Assembly (NCBI RefSeq): GCF_947250645.1
Contig: NZ_OX366334.1
Coordinates: forward strand, 1,178,001-1,242,000
Reading direction: 5' to 3'
DNA: 64,000 bases
DNA from: Wolbachia endosymbiont (group B) of Eucosma cana
Lineage (GTDB): Bacteria; Pseudomonadota; Alphaproteobacteria; Rickettsiales; Anaplasmataceae
Below, one piece after another: positions 50,263-59,806 of the stretch (positions are counted from its first letter, which is position 1; each line of letters starts with the position of its first letter). Position numbers and translations under genes: made by a program. Below the pieces are notes generated by a model. It saw only the letters and a program-made list of their open reading frames with translations, did no database searches and had not been told where the DNA came from.

Positions 50263-51087
50263 ATGGGGTGTTGTAATAAAAAAAACAACAAACCAGTCGA
50301 TCCTAATGTTAAACAATCAATTGAAACTACACTTACTGCTAAAGAATGGGTTAATCAATTCAAGTCATCAATTTTTTGTGGGACAAAAGGATTTTTAACT
50401 TTTAATTTGGCATTTTTGAGTTATTTAGAGTATAGCTTACACAATAATACAAAATTAAAAGAAGGCGCTGTTTTTGCAATAAAAAGGAATACTATTCCAT
50501 TTTTCGAAATGGCTATCATAGTGCCATTTGTTTGTCTTGCATTACCATCTATGATAGGTGGGATGAACCTCATGCATTGTGCGCTTATATGTGCTGCACT
50601 GATGGTTGCAACATGTTTTGTTGTGAGAACCTTTTACTTGCGTGAAAAGTTATTGAAAAAAATGACTAATAATGAAAATTATACCGAGGAACAAATAGAG
50701 CAGGAATTTAAGAAAGACACTATAAAATTTCCTATCTTTGATAAAAACAGACAGCATATTGAATATAATTCTCCTAATCCAGGACAACTAATGAATGAAA
50801 GTCCTCCCTCTCTTTTTGTTAAGGTTTTACTTTTCCCCCTTACGATTTTTCTGAAGGCTCTACAAAGCTGCATAATGATATCTTTGGCTGCTGTTGAACT
50901 TCTTGAAGCAGTGCCAAGTTTTTGTGTTGATGTGGTTTTCGATAGAGGCTTTGCATCTACACAGAGTAACATGAAGAGATCTGCTCATCTATTGTATGCC
51001 AGTGTAAGAAATTTAGTGCCTGTAACTAAACTTGATGAGTGTGTAGCTGATTTTATAGGCAAACCTGAAGAAAGGTGCTGTCAGTGA
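50263..51087 (+). CDS. Hypothetical membrane protein with MGCC start, coupled to hemH
   Basis: A 274-residue protein I do not recognise. It starts [10 protein letters not shown] and ends EERCCQ, so it has cysteine pairs at both ends. Hydrophobic segments lie at about 80-98 and 103-123, with a third long one near 184-210. A strong ribosome site (AAGGAGG) precedes the ATG. Its TGA overlaps a GTG start of hemH as GTGA, so the two are translated together, yet no haem motif is visible. It is likely a lineage-specific inner membrane protein. Confidence 0.7.
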   Translation: MGCCNKKNNKPVDPNVKQSIETTLTAKEWVNQFKSSIFCGTKGFLTFNLAFLSYLEYSLHNNTKLKEGAVFAIKRNTIPFFEMAIIVPFVCLALPSMIGGMNLMHCALICAALMVATCFVVRTFYLREKLLKKMTNNENYTEEQIEQEFKKDTIKFPIFDKNRQHIEYNSPNPGQLMNESPPSLFVKVLLFPLTIFLKALQSCIMISLAAVELLEAVPSFCVDVVFDRGFASTQSNMKRSAHLLYASVRNLVPVTKLDECVADFIGKPEERCCQ

Positions 51088-52037
51088 AGAAGGCAGTAAT
51101 CTTATTTAACCTAGGCGGACCTGATTCACTAAGTGCGGTCCGTCCTTTCTTATTTAATCTTTTTTACGATAAAAGAATAATAAATCTACCAAATCCTTTT
51201 CGCTTCCTTTTAGCAAAGTTTATCTCCAAAAGGCGAGAAAGTACTGCACAAGAAATATACGAGCACATTGGAGGTAAATCGCCAATCTTGGAGAATACAA
51301 AAGCACAAGCTGATGCTTTAGAACTAAAATTAAATGAAGATGGAAACCATGTGTATAAGATATTCATCTGCATGCGTTATTGGCATCCATTTGCTGATGA
51401 AGTTGTTAAAAGCGTAAAGCAATTCAACCCTGACGAAATCATTCTGTTACCACTATATCCGCAATATTCAACCACCACAACTCTATCATCCATAGAGAAT
51501 TGGCAAAAAAATGCCAAACTGGAATGTAACACAAAAACAATTCACCATTATTATGACAATGAAGACTTTATTGAAGCTCATGTTAATCTGACGTCTAAAT
51601 ATTATAAATTAGCTAGCAAAATCGGTAAGCCAAGAGTCCTATTCTCGGCTCATAGCTTACCTCTTAGTATCATTAAAAAAGGCGACCCTTACGCTTCACA
51701 GATAGAAAAAACAGTAAAATTAATAGTAAAAAAATTGAATATTGAAGATCTTGATTGGGGAATATGTTATCAGAGTAAGGTTGGCCCTGTAAAATGGTTG
51801 GAGCCTAGCACTGAAAGTGAGCTATCACGCGCGAAAGACGATAATATACCTGTAGTTTTATCACCTATATCTTTTGTTTCTGAGCATTCTGAAACACTGG
51901 TTGAACTTGATATAGAGTATAAAGCAATTATCAAAGACGGATATTACTTTCGCGTACCAACTCTCAGTACTGATCTCTTATTTATCAAGTGCTTGGCCGA
52001 TTTATGTTTAGATCACTCTCAAAGTACTGATTTATAG
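51084..52037 (+). CDS. hemH: Ferrochelatase
   Basis: Inserts Fe2+ into protoporphyrin IX, the last step of haem synthesis. The motifs fit Hem[36 protein letters not shown] with [17 protein letters not shown] holding the active-site His, and [17 protein letters not shown] near the end. I prefer the GTG at 51084, giving 317 residues, because it overlaps the upstream TGA. A GTG at 51075 is also possible. Haem is needed by the bc1 proteins encoded at 33.6-35.6 kb. Confidence 0.95.
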   Translation: MKKAVILFNLGGPDSLSAVRPFLFNLFYDKRIINLPNPFRFLLAKFISKRRESTAQEIYEHIGGKSPILENTKAQADALELKLNEDGNHVYKIFICMRYWHPFADEVVKSVKQFNPDEIILLPLYPQYSTTTTLSSIENWQKNAKLECNTKTIHHYYDNEDFIEAHVNLTSKYYKLASKIGKPRVLFSAHSLPLSIIKKGDPYASQIEKTVKLIVKKLNIEDLDWGICYQSKVGPVKWLEPSTESELSRAKDDNIPVVLSPISFVSEHSETLVELDIEYKAIIKDGYYFRVPTLSTDLLFIKCLADLCLDHSQSTDL

Positions 52038-52098
52038 CACTTTTCTTTTTAGATTTTTATAGTATAATATTAAAAAGTTATTATTTTATTATCTACTT

Positions 52099-52956
52099 AT
52101 GCCAAAAGGTAAGCCAAATACATTTATAGAAAGTATACATGATGTTCACAATCATGATATTAGAAAGATGTATTGTATTGCAGTAGGTTTAACAGGCATA
52201 TTGTGTAAAATTTCATTGCAATTCTGTTGCGAGTTTATTGATAACAACAGATCCAATATTTGTACTATATTAGATATTTCTAAGTTCATAAAACTACCAA
52301 CATCAATAATATTTGCTCTTCACTTTGGTCTCAATTTAGCTGGATATAAATCTAAAAAACTTCAGAATGGTAAAGGGGGAAATGAACCTGAAAAACCAAT
52401 ACAGGTTGTAGGTAACTCAGCGTACTTGGCAAGCTGTATCATAGGAATATTGATGCAGGCAAAAATCATTCATTTCTTAGCTAGAAACAACAAGGATGTA
52501 ATAAGTTATATTAGCTTAACATCAGCAGTTCTATTTCTATTTTCAGAATTCGTAAGCTGTTATTATAAGTGCGAAGAATATAAGGAAGTGCATAAAAAAT
52601 ATCAAGAAGCATGTAAAAAATACAAAAAGGGTGATGACGAACTTACGAAATGTGAAGCTGAGCTTGCTAAATGCAAGAAGAATGTTATGTTTAGCACATT
52701 CACTTTGTCATTGGGCTTGTTAAGCTTCATATTAAAAAGAATGGAACTTCCAACCATACCAATAGACTTGGGTGGTGGCATAATCTATAATTTCAACTTA
52801 ACTGTTACGGTCAGTTTGATACTAAGCATAGCATATCTAGTATCAAACATCGATAAGTTTGTCAATCAACCTAATAATGGTACTGATCCTTCTACTGGAC
52901 TTGATGACGCTCACCATATTCAGCATAATGGCAGCATTGTAGAAATTAATTATTAG
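52099..52956 (+). CDS. Hypothetical multi-pass membrane protein with coiled-coil
   Basis: A 285-residue protein not recognised. It has about six hydrophobic segments with the first near residue 24. In the middle is a lysine- and glutamate-rich coiled-coil (about 155-195) with repeated YKE/CKK cysteine-containing units (KKYQEACKKYKKGDDELTKC). A low-complexity charged C-terminus ends the protein. It converges with gshA with a four-base overlap of the stop regions. Confidence 0.68.
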   Translation: MPKGKPNTFIESIHDVHNHDIRKMYCIAVGLTGILCKISLQFCCEFIDNNRSNICTILDISKFIKLPTSIIFALHFGLNLAGYKSKKLQNGKGGNEPEKPIQVVGNSAYLASCIIGILMQAKIIHFLARNNKDVISYISLTSAVLFLFSEFVSCYYKCEEYKEVHKKYQEACKKYKKGDDELTKCEAELAKCKKNVMFSTFTLSLGLLSFILKRMELPTIPIDLGGGIIYNFNLTVTVSLILSIAYLVSNIDKFVNQPNNGTDPSTGLDDAHHIQHNGSIVEINY

Positions 52957-54107
52957 AGATGAAAAGACTTAATTTCTACTGCCAATGCTAGCACTGCTAA
53001 TTTGCTAACAATATTCCAAAGTGGCAAAGTTTTATTTTCTTGGCTGATGTCATAAAATTCACAGTCAGTGGAATTCAAGCTAGAATATACATCTTTCCTG
53101 CTATTACATCGGTATAAGTAACATGTTGGAGTATCTCCTATATAGTATATTAGCGGTTCTGCAGAACTACTTTTAAATATGTCAATAGTTGGTACACCTT
53201 CTTGTATAATAACACTATTGATTGCTATTCCTTCTTTTATCTTTTTCATTTTATGACGCTTTTTTTTATTGAGATTTAATATTTCCTTTCCACTTGTTGC
53301 TGTTATAATGCCCATTCCATATGTGCCATTGCTTGCTTTGATAAAAACGTAAGGTTGTGTTTTTATTTCATATTCCTCATATTTTTTTTGCACTAGAGAT
53401 AATATTTGGTCAACTTTAGTCGCTACTGCTCCTAGTGATGAATCATCATTAAAGTCAACTCCATTACAGCTTTCTGTAAGCACAGAAATAAGCCATGGAT
53501 CCATTTTAAATTCGCCACAAAATTCGGACACTAATTTTTGATAGATTTCAAAATATTGAAATTTCTGCCTACTGTGCCAGCCATATAATGGACTTGGCAC
53601 TATCTCTTGTTTTACGTTTTCTAGTGTGTCTGGAATGTGGCTAGTCATATCACGGTTCAGTATAATAACATCAGGCACAAATCCTGAAGTTGTCTTCAGC
53701 AAAGAGTTTTCTTTCACAACAGTTTCATACTGTTCTATTAAATTGTACGTTTCATTATGAAAGAGGCCAATTCTAGTTTCAAAACCTGCGAGTTGCAGTA
53801 CTTTCTCTATAACAAATACGTTTTCTATATACATTTTATTTCGTGTGTAATTCTCCGGTATTATAAGAGTCTTTTTATATTGTTTTGTTTCAAAATAACT
53901 TTTTATTAGTTTTGCTGCTGTTGCTCTTGATGTCTCACTTAGATTGTTGAACCCTGCAGGAAATAAATTAGCGTCCACTGGGGCAATTTTGTAGCTAGAG
54001 TTTCTAAGATCTATAGAGCTATAAAATGGCAATGTAAGGCCGTTAAATTTTGCCTCAAACCAATTATTTATACTTTTTTCCAAATCTGGGCGAATTATGT
54101 TTTGCAT
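52953..54107 (-). CDS. gshA: Glutamate-cysteine ligase, proteobacterial type
   Basis: First enzyme of glutathione synthesis, joining glutamate and cysteine with ATP. It belongs to the ATP-grasp-like group described from Acidithiobacillus and alphaproteobacteria, unlike the E. coli GshA. Visible marks are FIKASNGTYGMGIITATSG (ATP-binding), LNKKKRHKMKKIKEG, VIIQEGVPTIDI, and AEPLIYYIGD. The length of 384 residues is usual. I am fairly confident by motif order. It is divergent from hslV. Confidence 0.88.
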   Translation of the reverse strand: MQNIIRPDLEKSINNWFEAKFNGLTLPFYSSIDLRNSSYKIAPVDANLFPAGFNNLSETSRATAAKLIKSYFETKQYKKTLIIPENYTRNKMYIENVFVIEKVLQLAGFETRIGLFHNETYNLIEQYETVVKENSLLKTTSGFVPDVIILNRDMTSHIPDTLENVKQEIVPSPLYGWHSRQKFQYFEIYQKLVSEFCGEFKMDPWLISVLTESCNGVDFNDDSSLGAVATKVDQILSLVQKKYEEYEIKTQPYVFIKASNGTYGMGIITATSGKEILNLNKKKRHKMKKIKEGIAINSVIIQEGVPTIDIFKSSSAEPLIYYIGDTPTCYLYRCNSRKDVYSSLNSTDCEFYDISQENKTLPLWNIVSKLAVLALAVEIKSFHL

Positions 54108-54189
54108 CTACACTTTAAATGTTATAAGAAAAGTACTATATTATAAGTTATAATCTTAATATAATATAACGAATTAAAATAACAAAAAA

Positions 54190-54744
54190 ATGATTCATCA
54201 TGACAGCAGTAAAATGTATGGTACTACTATACTATCAATTAGAAGAGACAAAAATGTAGTAGTAATAGGTGATGGGCAAGTCTCGCTAGGCCATACCGTT
54301 ATAAAATCTGGAGCAAAAAAAGTTAGGCGTCTTTCTGGTGATTCCGTAATTGCCGGTTTTGCTGGAGCAACAGCTGATGCATTTACTCTCTTCGAAAGGC
54401 TAGAATCTAAACTTGATAAGCACCCAGGACAGTTAATGAGGGCATGTGTTGAACTTGCAAAAGACTGGAGAATGGATAAATATCTAAGAAAATTAGAAGC
54501 TATGATGATCGTGGCAGACAAGTCCATTTCATTGGTCATTACAGGAACGGGTGATGTTCTTGAACCTGAAGATGGCATTGCAGCCATTGGCTCTGGAGGA
54601 AATTTTGCTTTATCTGCAGCAAAAGCTTTGATTGACGTTGAAGGAATATCAATAGAGGAGATTGCAAAAAAGGCTATGAAGATAGCTGCCGATATATGTG
54701 TTTATACAAACCATAATCTAATTATTGAAAAAATAAAGGAGTAA
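54190..54744 (+). CDS. hslV: ATP-dependent protease peptidase subunit HslV
   Basis: The threonine peptidase of the HslVU (ClpQY) protease. The active-site Thr12 lies in [11 protein letters not shown] after an 11-residue propeptide, as in other alphaproteobacteria. [22 protein letters not shown] is split across the next strands, and [14 protein letters not shown] follows. The length of 184 residues is standard. hslU follows after one base, forming the classical hslVU operon. Confidence 0.97.
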   Translation: MIHHDSSKMYGTTILSIRRDKNVVVIGDGQVSLGHTVIKSGAKKVRRLSGDSVIAGFAGATADAFTLFERLESKLDKHPGQLMRACVELAKDWRMDKYLRKLEAMMIVADKSISLVITGTGDVLEPEDGIAAIGSGGNFALSAAKALIDVEGISIEEIAKKAMKIAADICVYTNHNLIIEKIKE

Positions 54745-54745
54745 T

Positions 54746-56197
54746 ATGTCAAGAACTTTGTGTACCAATTCTTCTGGTCAACCTGTAGTAGGTCAATCTG
54801 ATAATAATGATGACTGCAATAAAAAAAACGGCCTCTATGAAAATGAAGGTACAGAAAGTAGCAGCATCCAAAGCTCACAAGCTTTATTAGATGATCTACC
54901 ACCACAGAAGATAGTTAAAGAGTTGGATAGATTTATAATCGGACAGAATGACGCAAAGCGCGCTGTTGCTATTGCACTCAGAAATCGTTGGCGTCGAAAT
55001 AAAGTCCCACTTCCACTACGTGAAGAGATTATACCTAAGAATATACTCATGATAGGCCATACGGGAGTTGGTAAAACTGAAATAGCTCGCCGTTTAGCAA
55101 AGCTTGCTGGTGCACCTTTTATAAAAGTTGAAGCAACGAAATTTACTGAAATAGGATATGTTGGACGTGATGTTGACTCGATAATACGTGATTTAGTTGA
55201 TGCAGCAATAGTTTTAGTTAAGGAAAAAGCACGTAAAGCCTTAACTAAAAAAGCTTTAGGTTTGGCTGAAAAGATAATAGTCAACTCCATGGTTGGTGAA
55301 GATGCAACCGAGGAAAGCAAAAAAGTTTTCAGAGAAAGACTGAGAAATAAGGAATTTGAAGATGGAGAAGTTTCTATTAACGTCAGGGAGAGCAAGGGTA
55401 TGCTACCCACTTTTGATATACCTGGCATGCCAGGTGGGCAAATTGGTGTGATGAACGTAACGGAAATCGTGGGCAAGATGTTTAATGGGAGCAAAAAAAC
55501 AAAAACTATTACAGTTAAAGTGAAAGAAGCACGTGAAATATTGATTAATGAAGAAAGCGAAAGGTTAATGGATGAAGACAAGATAATCAAAGAAGCGATT
55601 GATCTTGTTAGCAATGAAGGCATAGTGTTTTTAGATGAAATAGATAAAATTGCAGCACGTACAGAAATAAAAGGTGAAGTCAACAGAGAAGGAGTGCAGC
55701 GCGATCTGTTACCATTACTTGAGGGAACAACTGTTTCAACTAAGTATGGCCCCGTAAAAACAGACTATATATTATTTATTGCATCTGGTGCCTTTCATTT
55801 ATCTAAGCCATCTGATCTTTTACCAGAATTACAGGGTAGATTGCCAATTAGAGTGGAACTTAAGGCGCTTACTCAAGAGGATCTAATAAAAATATTAAAG
55901 GAACCAGAATCTAGTTTGTTAAAACAGTATATAGCGTTAATGAAAACGGAAAATGTAACACTTGAGTTTACTGATGATGGTATAGAGACTATAGCTGAAA
56001 TAGCATTTACAGTTAATAGAGAAGTGGAAAATATAGGTGCAAGAAGACTTCATACTGTCATGGAGAAGCTTTTGGATGAAATAAGTTTTATCGCTTCTGA
56101 AAAAAATAGTGAAAAATTTGTTATAGATAGCAAATATGTAAGAGATAAACTAGAGTCAATTTCAAAGCAGCTTGATTTATCTAAATTTATACTTTAG
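54746..56197 (+). CDS. hslU: HslU ATPase subunit with N-terminal extension
   Basis: The unfoldase partner of HslV. Walker A is GHTGVGKTE (about residues 103-111), Walker B is [11 protein letters not shown], and sensor 2 is near [15 protein letters not shown]. The conventional HslU start corresponds to [12 protein letters not shown] at residue 52. The first 51 residues are extra: polar, Ser- and Asn-rich, and without predicted structure. The ATG at 54746 follows AAAGGAG, so the extension is probably translated. No internal ATG lies near the usual start. Confidence 0.96.
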   Translation: MSRTLCTNSSGQPVVGQSDNNDDCNKKNGLYENEGTESSSIQSSQALLDDLPPQKIVKELDRFIIGQNDAKRAVAIALRNRWRRNKVPLPLREEIIPKNILMIGHTGVGKTEIARRLAKLAGAPFIKVEATKFTEIGYVGRDVDSIIRDLVDAAIVLVKEKARKALTKKALGLAEKIIVNSMVGEDATEESKKVFRERLRNKEFEDGEVSINVRESKGMLPTFDIPGMPGGQIGVMNVTEIVGKMFNGSKKTKTITVKVKEAREILINEESERLMDEDKIIKEAIDLVSNEGIVFLDEIDKIAARTEIKGEVNREGVQRDLLPLLEGTTVSTKYGPVKTDYILFIASGAFHLSKPSDLLPELQGRLPIRVELKALTQEDLIKILKEPESSLLKQYIALMKTENVTLEFTDDGIETIAEIAFTVNREVENIGARRLHTVMEKLLDEISFIASEKNSEKFVIDSKYVRDKLESISKQLDLSKFIL

Positions 56198-56267
56198 AGG
56201 AAGCCTACTTTAAGTAATATAGAGCATTCAAGAGGTTTTATTTTTTCTTACTTCGTAATTCTTTAAG

Positions 56268-57149
56268 CTATTTTTCAATAGTAGAATTCAAGCTTAAATC
56301 AATTATTGAGATATTTTCTTCATCAAAATCTATTTCTTTTATTAATATACCAGTTAAAAGATCAGGTGGAGAAAGAACTGTTCTTTTATTACCAGCTCTC
56401 ATTCCCACAACTCCAAGTTCTATAGCAAGTGGTATTTTTTTGTCACCAACCTTAAACTGCACTATTTGATCTTTGATTATATACTCACCATTATGTCTCT
56501 TTATGCTATATTGAACTGATATCTCATCGCCACATTTTACTCGCTTTCCAGTTTTGTTAATTAAGTCATTAAAAATCATCAGGTTATTTACTGAATCGGG
56601 ATATTTATCTTTTACTTCAATCAGTTTGATGTAATAAGAGTTAAAACTCATTTTGTTGTCATCAGCAGCAATAGTAACTACACGCTCTCCGCCTTCTTTC
56701 ATACCTATTACCCCTAAACTCACTTCTTTTAAGTAATCCTGACCTATTTTCAAATTGACATCAGTCGGAAGTAGCGTTGCTAGGTTGTTGGAGACTTTGT
56801 ACATTTGTAGCAGAACTTCTTGGCCACAGAAAACTTTACTGCCACTACCTTCAGTAATTTCATAAAAGTTTATCATCTCTTCTTCTTTTTGCTGTGTTAT
56901 TTCTTCTAAATATTCTGCTAACCCATGCTTTTCAATATAACGATCAACAGCTGATTCAAGTATCGGCCTGACCAAATAACTTGCTATCATCTGTGTCAAA
57001 CCACCATGTGTAGCATTTATTTCGTAAAGCTTTTCCCTTTTCTCTGGTTTATCTTTGTTTATATAAACAATCGTAATTATAAAAGCAGAAGCTAAAGTGA
57101 GAATCATTACTACAGAGATAAACATTTGTAATATAATTTTTCTAACCAT
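56268..57149 (-). CDS. Membrane-anchored protein with two FKBP-like domains
   Basis: A 293-residue protein with an N-terminal membrane helix (about 5-30) and two FKBP-like halves. The first (residues about 95-190) has YEITEGSGSKVFCGQEVLLQ, with LGVIGMKEGGERVVTI. The second has KTGKRVKCGDEISVQYSI and LGVVGMRAGNKRTVLSPPD. These are the usual core strands, but the catalytic pocket residues are not obvious. It is probably a periplasmic chaperone or isomerase. The gene overlaps the ispA 3' end by eight bases. Confidence 0.75.
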   Translation of the reverse strand: MVRKIILQMFISVVMILTLASAFIITIVYINKDKPEKREKLYEINATHGGLTQMIASYLVRPILESAVDRYIEKHGLAEYLEEITQQKEEEMINFYEITEGSGSKVFCGQEVLLQMYKVSNNLATLLPTDVNLKIGQDYLKEVSLGVIGMKEGGERVVTIAADDNKMSFNSYYIKLIEVKDKYPDSVNNLMIFNDLINKTGKRVKCGDEISVQYSIKRHNGEYIIKDQIVQFKVGDKKIPLAIELGVVGMRAGNKRTVLSPPDLLTGILIKEIDFDEENISIIDLSLNSTIEK

Positions 57150-57924
57150 CTTTTTTTACTTGATTCAATAAATCATATAAGTCACTAGTATTCCCTGAAA
57201 GCGTACTTAAATTATCTGAGGCCTGTTTAAAGAGACTATCTATATAGTTTTCCATTTCATTTTTTCCAAGCACGGACATTAAATTGTTTGTTTTATCTTG
57301 CTCATAATCTTCGATATCATCCTTGGCTTGAAAAATAAGCCCTAGATTTATTCCATAGTTATATAATGCTTCCCGCTCCTTGTCTGTAGCGCCTCCTATT
57401 ATAGCCCCTATTTCACATGAAGCTGCAAATAGTTTTGCAGTTTTCATCAAATGAATTTCTTTTATTTTGTCAAAATCTGCACCTATATCTAAAATCTGCC
57501 CTCCCACCATTCCCTTCATTCCTATTGCTTGAGAGAGCACTTTTATGATCTCACAATTTAACAAAGATAATACCTCAAAAGCCAGGGTAAGTAATGCATC
57601 TCCGGCCAGTACTGCTGTTGCTTCACCAAATTTTTTGTGGCAGCTTGGCTGGCCTCTGCGGGTGTCACTGTTATCCATACATGGCAGATCATCGTGAATG
57701 AGGGAGTAAGCATGAATAAATTCAATTGCTGCTGCTGCTGTTATTGCTTTTTCAACCTTTATGTTGAATATCGACGAAGATGCTATAACTAAAAAAGAAC
57801 GTATATGTTTTGCAGGAGCAAGAAGCACATAACGCATAGCTGATATAAGTTTATTCTCGCTATTTTCAGGTAAGAGCTTATTCACTTCTACAACAAGCAA
57901 ATTTTTTGTTGTTTCGTCTAGCAT
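57142..57924 (-). CDS. ispA: Polyprenyl (farnesyl/geranylgeranyl) diphosphate synthase
   Basis: Builds short-chain prenyl diphosphates from IPP and DMAPP. The first aspartate-rich motif is DDLPCMD at residues 78-84, followed by DTRRGQPSCH. The second, KDDIEDYEQD, starts near residue 201. Length (260 residues) and motif spacing suit FPP/GGPP synthase. Its products feed ubiquinone side chains and undecaprenyl carriers. It is co-transcribed with the double-FKBP gene. Confidence 0.93.
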   Translation of the reverse strand: MLDETTKNLLVVEVNKLLPENSENKLISAMRYVLLAPAKHIRSFLVIASSSIFNIKVEKAITAAAAIEFIHAYSLIHDDLPCMDNSDTRRGQPSCHKKFGEATAVLAGDALLTLAFEVLSLLNCEIIKVLSQAIGMKGMVGGQILDIGADFDKIKEIHLMKTAKLFAASCEIGAIIGGATDKEREALYNYGINLGLIFQAKDDIEDYEQDKTNNLMSVLGKNEMENYIDSLFKQASDNLSTLSGNTSDLYDLLNQVKKDG

Positions 57925-58051
57925 TTTTAAATTTATTAACTATCGAGTGCTAAGAGATAGGAAGTTTTTAATAGTTTATATAATCATAAAAGCTATTGCA
58001 AACATCAAAATTTCTTATAACATCAGAGAATAGGTTATTTTTTAGTAAGAA

Positions 58052-58312
58052 ATGAACGAATTGGCAAAAAGCACTAGAGAAGATATAGAAGAAAAAGTAA
58101 AGAAGATTATACTAGAGCACATCAGTAAGGATGTAGAGGGATTTAGTAGTTCTTCAAAGCTTTCAGACCATGGCACAGATAGTTTAGATGCAGTTGAAAT
58201 AATCATGGCAGCTGAAGAAGAATTTGGTATAGAGATTCCTGATGAAGATGCGCAAAAAATGGAAACTATGGAACAGATAGTTGAATATGTAGTAAACAAA
58301 GCAAACAATTGA
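58052..58312 (+). CDS. acpP: Acyl carrier protein
   Basis: Carries growing acyl chains in fatty acid synthesis on a 4'-phosphopantetheine arm. The attachment serine is Ser44 in GTDSLDAVEIIMAAEEEFG. The protein is acidic and 86 residues long, as expected. fabF follows after six bases, the standard acpP-fabF order. Confidence 0.97.
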   Translation: MNELAKSTREDIEEKVKKIILEHISKDVEGFSSSSKLSDHGTDSLDAVEIIMAAEEEFGIEIPDEDAQKMETMEQIVEYVVNKANN

Positions 58313-58318
58313 TGTTGA

Positions 58319-59581
58319 ATGAGCAAAAGAGTAGTAGTTACCGGTGTTGGCTTAATTACTCCACTAGCAGCAGATGTTAATAACACCTGGTTAAAGCTGA
58401 AAGAAGGTAAATCTGGCATAAAAGCAATCAGTACAGATAGGTTCAACTCTTCTGATCTTGCTTGCAGGGTTGCAGGACAGGTATCCTACAACGCTGAAAG
58501 CTGTTTTAATCCGCTAGATTATATTTCTGAAAAAGACCTAAAAAGAACAGATCGTTTTATTCACTACGGAATTGCAGCAGCTGTTCAGGCAGTAGAAGAT
58601 TCACTAATTTTGGAAAATAAAAATATTAATAAAGAGCGAATAGGTGTAGCTATTGGTTCTGGTATAGGTGGTCTTCCATCAATTCAGGAAAATGTAATTA
58701 CCATGCAGGAGAAGGGGCCTAGACGTGTTAGCCCATTTTTTGTTCCTGCAAGTCTAATAAATTTGATATCTGGTCATATTTCTATTAAATACGAATTTAT
58801 AGGTCCAAATGACTCAGCGGTTACTGCATGTGCAACAGGTGCGCATGCGATTATAAACTCAGCAAGAGCTATAAAACTCGGTGAAGCTGACATTATGATT
58901 GCAGGCGGAGCAGAAAGTGCGTTATGCAGAGTTGGAATTGCAGGTTTTGCATCGATGAAGGCGCTATCAACTAAATTCAATGATAAGCCTGAAGAGGCCT
59001 CAAGGCCATGGGACGAAGAACGCGATGGATTTGTCATGGGCGAAGGGGCAGGTATATTAGTTCTGGAAGAATATGAACATGCAAAAAAAAGGGAAGCAAA
59101 AATATATGCAGAACTCACTGGATATGGACTCACAGGAGATGCGCACCACATCACAGCACCACATCCAGAAGGAAGAGGCGCACTGAAGGCAATGGAACTT
59201 GCTTTAAGGAGTGCACAAGTAAGCCCAAGTCAAATTGGGTATATCAATGCACATGGGACTTCAACAACACTTGGGGATAAAGTTGAAGTAATAGCAATGA
59301 AGCAGTTATTCGGTGACTATGCCTATAAAATACCTGTTTCCTCGACTAAATCTTCTATAGGACATTTACTTGGTGCCGCAGGAAGTGTTGAAGCAATATT
59401 TAGTATCCTTGCATTAAACAATGGAATTGTTCCACCAACTTTAAACCTACACAAACCTTCAGAAGGGTGTGATTTAAATTTTGTACCACTTAAAGCTCAA
59501 GAGCATAAAATTCAATATGCGCTTTCTAATTCATTTGGTTTTGGTGGTACCAACGCGTCTCTCATCTTTGGAAAGGTGTAG
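58319..59581 (+). CDS. fabF: Beta-ketoacyl-ACP synthase II
   Basis: Condenses malonyl-ACP with acyl-ACP in fatty acid elongation. The catalytic Cys171 lies in SAVTACATGAHAI; the two histidines lie in INAHGTSTTLGD and SSIGHLLGAAG. The C-terminal NSFGFGGTNASLIF is the usual end. It has 420 residues and forms an operon with acpP. A palindromic repeat lies downstream. Confidence 0.97.
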   Translation: MSKRVVVTGVGLITPLAADVNNTWLKLKEGKSGIKAISTDRFNSSDLACRVAGQVSYNAESCFNPLDYISEKDLKRTDRFIHYGIAAAVQAVEDSLILENKNINKERIGVAIGSGIGGLPSIQENVITMQEKGPRRVSPFFVPASLINLISGHISIKYEFIGPNDSAVTACATGAHAIINSARAIKLGEADIMIAGGAESALCRVGIAGFASMKALSTKFNDKPEEASRPWDEERDGFVMGEGAGILVLEEYEHAKKREAKIYAELTGYGLTGDAHHITAPHPEGRGALKAMELALRSAQVSPSQIGYINAHGTSTTLGDKVEVIAMKQLFGDYAYKIPVSSTKSSIGHLLGAAGSVEAIFSILALNNGIVPPTLNLHKPSEGCDLNFVPLKAQEHKIQYALSNSFGFGGTNASLIFGKV

Positions 59582-59617
59582 TTAATTATGCTATTTTGAA
59601 TCGACTACGAAAATGTT

Positions 59618-59730
59618 ATTCGAGTAGCTGAAACTGGAATCCAGTTAAATTGGTCAGCATAAAAGTAATGTTGAAATATAACATTTTGATGATGAAGAAA
59701 TGGATCCCAGTGTCAGCTACTTGAATGACA
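59618..59730. repeat. Palindromic repeat pair after fabF
   Basis: A left arm (CGAGTAGCTGAAACTGGAAT and following, 59618-59644) and a right arm (TGGATCCCAGTGTCAGCTAC and following, 59701-59730) are inverted copies of each other. They resemble the dispersed repeat at 8.5 kb. No gene is seen in this 225-base gap. Confidence 0.7.
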
Positions 59731-59806
59731 GAAGAAGAAAAAGCAAAATTTTGCCTTTTACCGCTAACCTATTATACTTACTTGATAAGTTCTATCGCTT
59801 GATTAA

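Noticed and set aside
54835..55683. Minus-strand open frame of 282 codons opposite hslU
   Set aside because: It is fully antisense to the strongly conserved hslU and has low-complexity Ser/Ile-rich translation typical of a shadow frame.
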